DNA of 64,000 nt from positions 2,991,909 to 3,055,908 of the forward strand of contig NW_006763292.1 of NCBI RefSeq assembly GCF_000218685.1. Reading direction: 5' to 3'. The notes under the pieces were generated by a model. That model was not told the DNA's origin. It saw nothing but the letters and a program-made list of their open reading frames with translations, and did no database searches. The stretch is from Serpula lacrymans var. lacrymans S7.9. Taxonomy: Eukaryota; Basidiomycota; Agaricomycetes; Boletales; Serpulaceae. The position numbers and the translations under genes are program-made. Shown one piece after another: positions 57,673 to 64,000 of this stretch. Position 1 is the stretch's first letter; each line of letters begins with the position of its first letter.

Positions 57673-58884
57673 ATGTCTTCGATTCACGACTTGCAAAATT
57701 CTATTCCAATGGCTGATACGAACTTGAATCAGTCGTCTCGGAGCAGCATGACCAGTTCTTCGGACACAGATGACTCTGATGCATTTTCTATCTCAAGTTC
57801 TGGATTGACCACGCCCGCTGACGAGGATCCTCAGTCCGACTACTTTCCAGAGGATATAGATGAAAAAAGCAAGACCTCAAAGCCCAAATATCCTAGTCTT
57901 GGCAACTTGAAGGCGTGCACCTCCGATTTCCAAAGTTCATCACCACGACCACTCTCAGCAACGCTTCAGAAGGCCAAAAGAGTTGCGCAGAATATGATGG
58001 CATTCAAACGAAAGGCTAGTATGCGAAAGCGGTACGCAACCGATCATGAGTCTGAGGTACGTTTCTCGGATTGTGGAACTATATGGCGCAACTTGCACTG
58101 ATCTTCTGTCATCATGATATAGCGATTTTATACTCTCCCAAATCAGTATCTCACTGAGACTATCGATGTCTCAGAGGTTGGTCTTCACTCCTACAGCGTG
58201 TATTGCGTTCTGACCCTTTACATCCTCCCTGACATCACTTGATGCTCGAAGACCGATCAACAAGAGAGCTTCGATACTGTCACCGAGTCCTCCATACAAG
58301 ATGCCATCGGGCCAGAAGATGCAGAGGAACATCACTCCCTAAATCCACGCCGTGTCCCTTTGTCTTTGAAGACAACCATCCTGGCAGCTCTAGGAACAGG
58401 AAACAAGAGTCTCCCATCCAGTTTCATAATTCTCGCCTGCAAGCTTATCTGTTTCATCCCTTGGTGTATATCCGTTGGTGGAGCTATCGTTCTCTTTCCA
58501 AATCATATGGAGCTCGTCGCATTTACCCCAGGATATCTTTCCTCTCCGAAAGGGCTACGTCGCTTCGCTCACTGGGCTGATTGTGCTTATCATCACATCA
58601 TGATTTTTCTTTCCGTTGTTGTTGTGCTCACATGGTACAATCCGCAACTTGGCGTTTCTTTGGGAGGCGCTGTTTCAGCTCGCGCGTTATACGTTTGGAA
58701 CAATTTCTCTATTGACAAAACCATCCCTCTGGGCGAAGATGACCAACAAAGTCTGTACTTAATAATGACAGACTCGGCATTCAACGACGATCGTGTCATC
58801 ATAGGAAGATCGCCGAATAACTGCGATACGATGATTCTGTCATCGTTAGATTCCAATATTGATAATATAGATACATTTAACTAA
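57673..58884 (+). CDS. Two-TM protein with Ser-rich N-terminus, unknown function
   Basis: Three exons, 57673-58056, 58123-58176 and 58252-58884, encode 356 residues. Introns are 66 nt (GTACGT..TATAG) and 75 nt (GTTGGT..GAAG), both in phase 0. The N-terminal 120 residues are Ser/Asp-rich (SSRSSMTSSSDTDDSDAFS), followed by a basic patch (KRKASMRKR). Hydrophobic segments lie at about residues 203-228 (FIILACKLICFIPWCISVGG) and 260-285. The soluble C-terminus is about 65 residues. The ATG at 57673 is chosen because the open frame upstream runs back into the tRNA gene. It faces the ABC transporter gene tail to tail, with 64 bp between stops. I know no function for it. Confidence 0.75.
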
Positions 58885-58948
58885 AGCTTCGTGTGTATGA
58901 TATCCTATTGTGCTGTAATGAATCTAATGAATCTAATTACACGGATAT

Positions 58949-61900
58949 TTAATGTGCATCACGGCTAGCTTTGGCTTTTGCCGCGTTCTTCAGTGAATCG
59001 AACATCCCACTGTTGAGACACATATCCCTAAAAATACCATCCTCTTTGTTCAGCAGATTCAGAGGTGTGTCGAACTCTGCAACCTGAATGTGATATTTTA
59101 GTAGTGATACAAGGTGAAAACGGGAGTCACATACCTTGCCCTTGTCTAATACGAGAAGTCGATCATAGTCGATAACAGTTTGTAGGCGGTGAGCGACTGG
59201 GAATATGCCAGGTGAGACGATTATGATAATAGTGAAATGTGTATCGATAATACCTGTTAGCAATAGCGAACCATTAAACTCCTCCCGAATCGTCATCTGG
59301 ATCTTTGCATCTGTGGCAAAATCGATGCTGCTCGTTGCTTCATCAAGAATAACGATAGAGCTTCTGCGCAAAAGAGCACGGGCTAATGCGATTAACTGCC
59401 TCTGCCCTTGGGAGAAGTTTGCGCCTCCAGCAGACACTTGCATGTCCAAGGTTATAACTGTGCGGAAATCCGTATCCACCGCAGTACGGGAAGCCGATGA
59501 GATTGAATCTGGGCGTTCATATTTATGAATAAACCATATTCTATATAATGCTCTGAGACCCACTCACTCTCAAAAGTATCTTTTTCACTTATCATTTGAA
59601 CACGATACAATGCATCAAGACATTCACTATCACCGTGTTCGCCTGTTAACTTTGTAAGTGACCGTGTTAAAGCTAAGAAAATACTTTTCTTTACCGAAAG
59701 GGTCAAGATTATCGCGAAGGGTACCAGAGAAGAGTGTTGCGTCCTGTAAGAAGAAATTAACTAAAAACTCGAATCATAGTTTAAATGAGTGCGAACCTGA
59801 GGAATGAATGTCTAATGGAACTGGTGAGTTAGTCTGCTATATAAGACGTGCAAATGTGCATACCAAGCGTGAACGTAGATCATGAAGGCCGATAGTTGAG
59901 GTGTCAATTCCATCAATAACAATTCTTCCACTAGAAGGGTCGACCTAAGAAAAATGCTAAGCGAATTGAAGGACGAGACAACAGTCAGGACCTACAAAGC
60001 GTAAAATGCTCATAGCAAGAGTAGACTTTCCGCTCCCAGTGCGTCCTAGAATACCCACTCGTTCTTTAGCCTTGAGGGTGAATGAGAGGCCATTTAACAC
60101 AGGAGGCAAGTCTGGCGCATATTTGATAACAAGATCTTGGACAGAAATCAGTGACTCCGCAGAGTCAGATGGCCAGTATGCCGGGGGTCTGTTAGATTCT
60201 ATTACAGCTGGTGGCTCTTGCGGAAGATCCAGATACTCGACAACTCGTTCAACGGAGCTACCAAATAGTGTTAGCAGTAGTTTCGATATGCTGGATAACG
60301 GAGCATACTTGAGATCAAGTTCCAAACCAGTCCAGAACTGACACGCCCAATACACATTAAATGTGAATGACATAGCACTCGTTATGCAGATACCGGCGAG
60401 ACCTGAGCCGGCAAGGCCGTACAAGGCTATTAAGGTCGTAACCAAAATGGAAATACCACCAAGGATGTCGAAGTTAAGCAACAGCCATCGATTGGTCATC
60501 CAGAAGTTGTACCACATCTGTTCATTGAATTTAATGCATTTACACAGGATATTAGAAGTGAACATACCATAGTAGTTTTATCGATTTTGACGTGCAAGTC
60601 ATCTAGGAAGCGCTTCTCCGCTGAGAATGCTCTGACTGTTACGATTCCTTCTAACAGCTCGCTAAATCCGGAAAATATAGGTGAACGTGAGTTCGACTCC
60701 ATACGACGAAGATCACGACCAGTGTTAAGGTAACCGATGGCAAGCTGTCTGTACACCAACGATATGAAGAAGGCGGGTATGAGGAACGACGGGAAGAACA
60801 CGCTGAATAATGTACTGTCAGGTTTACAAGTGTAGATAGATATTAAATTTCACACACGCAACAGTAACTATGGCTGCCGCGAAGCTAGCCAAGGTCGTGT
60901 TCACAGCTGCTAGATAGTCGGATAGTGTACTATCTATCGTTTCCATGTCCTACGAAGGCAAATTAGCGCAAATCATTCTGTGTGCATTGTAACATACTTT
61001 TCCGAAGCGATTTAGCATTCGACCTATTGGCAATAGTTAGGACTGTGTACAAAATGATAAAGATAATCAAACCTTGAGGGGTTGTGTCATGCCAACGCAT
61101 AGTAGCCCTCACTACACCAACAAACATCCGCGAGAACAATCGGCGAGAAGCCCTGATGCCTCCGATGTACTGGGCCGCAGTACACAAAAGTACGATGACA
61201 GTCACACCACAGCCAATTGCGCCGTATATTCCAACAAAGAACAGGGGATGCTCTCCAGCATCTGGTAAAGCGCCGAATGAAGACACTGAACGCTGAATCA
61301 GTGGTTGCGTCCCTGGGTAATGCTGGGAGTTCCATGGTACCGTCTCATTCGCGAATGGCTCGAACAACTCTAACAACGGGGAGTCATACGCCTCTCCCCA
61401 GGCCTTAAATGGGGGGTAAGGGTTAGTAAAGCTGGAACGTGAATGAACTCGATGTGGCGTACTCTGATCCATAGCTTCTGTGCTACGCCCAAGCTCTAAT
61501 ATAGGAGTATCAGTAAAATATCATTTAGTCAATACGGAGTCTAATCACTTACTTCCTTTACAATAATCAAGAACCAAAGGACAAACCAAGTCCAGTAAGA
61601 GCTATGAATTGTTCAATTATTCAGTTTTCCCTAGATAGGATTCGATTTGATCAATAATAACGTACGAAGCATGTAGGTAAGTCTTATATATAGACCACTT
61701 CACGGAACCAGTCTCCCGATGTTCCTCCTGGATGAGTTTTGTTGATTTCTTTGTAACCAGCACAGTATCTTCAATTCCTTCAGTTGTATCCTTCACTTTT
61801 TCTTCTCTAACAGGTTTGGATAGAAGAGGTTCCTGGGCCTGAACCGTGGAGTCCGATTTTGTCACATCAAGGATACCCAGTGCACGAAGGTCCTTCACAA

Positions 61901-64000
61901 CTCCTTGTAAATCCACGTGGCCGTCCGACATTCGTACAAGGTAGTGCGCTCCAGGAAGCACAAGCTCAGTATGATGGGTAACGAGGACCTTAGGATGGGA
62001 ATGAGTGGTTGTATTCTAGTGGGCACTCTAAGAAGATTTAACTCACCACTGTGCGACCTTTCAGCAGGGGACCACAAAGTAAATGATGGAATAAGAAACG
62101 GGCCGTATGACTATCCTACTCAGAAGTGAGTGCAATACACGCATATAAGCTATTTTAAAAAAAATTAAAAAATTAAAAAAACTCACAACAGCGCTGAGAG
62201 GATCATCTAGTAGCACATATTTGGTACGAGCGTATACAGCACGGGCTAGCGCAACTCTGACGATGTATGAGCATAAACTCCTTATTCCAATGAAAAATTA
62301 CGATAATACCTAGCTTTCTGCCCGCCTGAAAGACTGACGCCCCTATGATGTAGAGAGTAGGAAAGTCAGCGTTTATGACTCATTGAATGGCCCATGGAAA
62401 AATTGCAGACCTCGCCCCTATCTCAGTCGCATCGCCGTCCTCTAGCATGGCAAGGTCAGGCTTTAGTGCGCAGTACTCAATGACCGCTTGATATCTCTCT
62501 TCGTCATATGGGTAGTCGAACAAAATGTTGTCTTTGATAGACTGATGTCTGAGCCACGGAGCCTGCGCACTATACGATATAGCATGCATGAGTCCATTCT
62601 CGTCTACTTGTGAAGGATTCTTTGACATTATTAGCCGACTACCAGGCAGTGCAGTCATCTCGCCAAGCAGGGCCATCTATAATGAGTAATAATTTGACGA
62701 TCATTCATCGCGAATAAAAGCTTGAGCGTACCAGTAGAGCGGTTTTCCCACTTGCAGTTGGACCTGTCACCACCGTCAATTTACCATCGGGGAACATGAC
62801 AGAGATATCTTTTAGTTTGAATTGATAACCAAGCGTCTTGGTACAAGAGAGTGACTCGAGAAGAATTGCGGTTTCTGCAGATGGGGCCTCGCCAAAGATG
62901 TTCTCCAAAGGCGCATTACCATCGTCAACTCTGTTCCATATAAAGGATCCGCGGTCAATGCCAAATCCTTCGGTTTCTTCTGCCATGCGTGCTGAAGATC
63001 TCTTTAAGGAAGAAACGTTTCCATCCACTTCGTCTTCGTCCAAAAATGTTGCAATACGCCCAAGAGCTACGTTTGCCTGAGGATGATGCATAGATTGAAA
63101 CCAGAATAAGCCTCTTCAGAACACCTATACATGAAAAAGTAAACGCACCTGTAAAATTCGTACCGTCCACAGCGGTATTAGATTCAGGGGCAGTCTGATT
63201 GAAGGTCGAGCAAATATACAAATACAAGTGAGTTGAGCTCAAAGCAGGATATACAATTGTTACTTACGCGAGCATATTAAATAATGTTATAGCCTGAGAT
63301 CAATGTAATCAGGACATAAGTTCGCTATAGAAGAAAATAAAACATACAGTAAAAGCAGTCCCAATTGTCAATTGATTTCCTAGGAAAACATGCGTTGAAA
63401 ACGCGATGACGGAAATAACCAATGGTGCTGACTGCCAGAGTAATACAAAGATCATATAATTAAGTCGTGCTGAACAATGAGTTTAGCATGACTGATCAAA
63501 TGCCAATGGTTGCAAACCTTACATTTAATCATCCAAGATAATTCTAATTTGCGTGCATCAAAAGTACGGTTGATCCAACGGTCCTCCCAGGCGAAGAATT
63601 TTATAAATTTCAGCTGAATCAGATATCAGCTACGTCAGCGATATAGGAAACCAAGCCACTTACAGCTGTGATCACTTCATTGACGATGCTCATACGCTTG
63701 TCTCTGGCAGCTAACAGGTTCTTCTGGATAAAAACACTTCGCTTAGCGACCCAGCTGTTGATAGGCAAACCAGCGAGCACGACAAAAACCCCAGCAAAGG
63801 CAGATAGGCCAAGCAACCTAAACAACCAATCAGAATAATTCCAAGGTGAGTTACAGGAGGAAAACACACTGGTACAAGAAGAGCAAGCAGATAATGAGCT
63901 CGAAAGGAGCTTGTCGAATATCAGCATAAATAAGTGTATACTTCCACCTATTAAAACAACACAGCCTACCTCCGTAGATTAAGTATACTCCTTGAGCAGT
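58949..64000 (-). CDS. ABCC-type (MRP-like) ABC transporter, 5' end outside window
   Basis: Many-exon minus-strand gene, stop at 58949-58951 (KASRDAH). From the right edge: TMD1 with [18 protein letters not shown] (63700-63650). NBD1 follows, with Walker A GPTASGKT (62750), signature [10 protein letters not shown] (62340) and Walker [13 protein letters not shown] (62210). Then a charged linker ([14 protein letters not shown]), TMD2 (61470-60300; [31 protein letters not shown]), and NBD2 with Walker [10 protein letters not shown] (60040), [18 protein letters not shown] (59730), signature [16 protein letters not shown] (59410), Walker [14 protein letters not shown] (59350) and a degenerate H-loop AHRL (59190). 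The TMD-NBD-TMD-NBD order and [15 protein letters not shown] motifs place it in the ABCC family, which exports drugs or conjugates at the plasma or vacuolar membrane. NBD1 has DD in place of DE after Walker B, as is common in ABCC. Exon borders are short GT..AG introns, not all resolved. TMD0, if any, is outside. Confidence 0.88.

Overview
The window looks like a chromosome segment of an Agaricomycete (mushroom-forming basidiomycete). Inferred introns are short (46-83 nt, GT..AG), there is an intron-containing tRNA-Ser, and the mobile elements (chromodomain Gypsy, Copia, Tc1/mariner, KDZ and Plavaka-type transposases) are a typical Agaricomycete mix. All calls come from reading the sequence. 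Family names come from recognised motifs and no database search was run.

Layout. (1) 1-10.1 kb is nested mobile DNA: a Copia solo LTR, two Gypsy solo LTRs, and a Tc1/mariner transposase split by a complete 6.2-kb chromodomain Gypsy element (A, 3151-9385, 5-bp target duplication CCCTG). (2) 10.1-27.2 kb is mostly single-copy DNA: a three-exon C2H2 zinc-finger gene (12.1-13.5 kb), about 10 kb with no recognisable gene, a ~15-copy 72-bp minisatellite (23.55-24.64 kb), and a NACHT (NLR-like) gene (25.0-26.8 kb). (3) 27.2-53.9 kb is a second mobile-DNA island. It holds a host-like gene broken by two solo LTRs of different families, a second Gypsy copy (B, minus strand, 29.8-36.0 kb), a dead KDZ transposase, a small spliced RNase H1 hybrid-binding-domain gene, a 5'-truncated Copia element, a Plavaka-type transposase cut by a solo LTR, and other repeat-associated ORFs. 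A 1903-bp inverted repeat, with one mismatch seen, brackets 38.0-45.7 kb. (4) 54-64 kb is genic: a two-exon membrane-anchored Ser/Pro-rich protein, tRNA-Ser(CGA), a three-exon two-TM protein, and a convergent ABCC-type ABC transporter that runs off the right edge.

The best-supported biology is in the Gypsy family. An 11-nt site just after the 5' LTR is exactly complementary to an 11-mer inside the LTR, about 32 nt after a TATA box. That is the arrangement expected of a Tf1-type self-primed element. A GGGAAAA heptamer in the gag frame precedes the gag stop in both copies, and pol is open in the -1 frame, so gag-pol is probably made by -1 frameshifting. Many stop codons in the two copies are C-to-T or G-to-A changes, several of them at CpG, which fits methylation or RIP-like decay. 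The cellular genes show no operon-like logic and appear to be independent transcription units.
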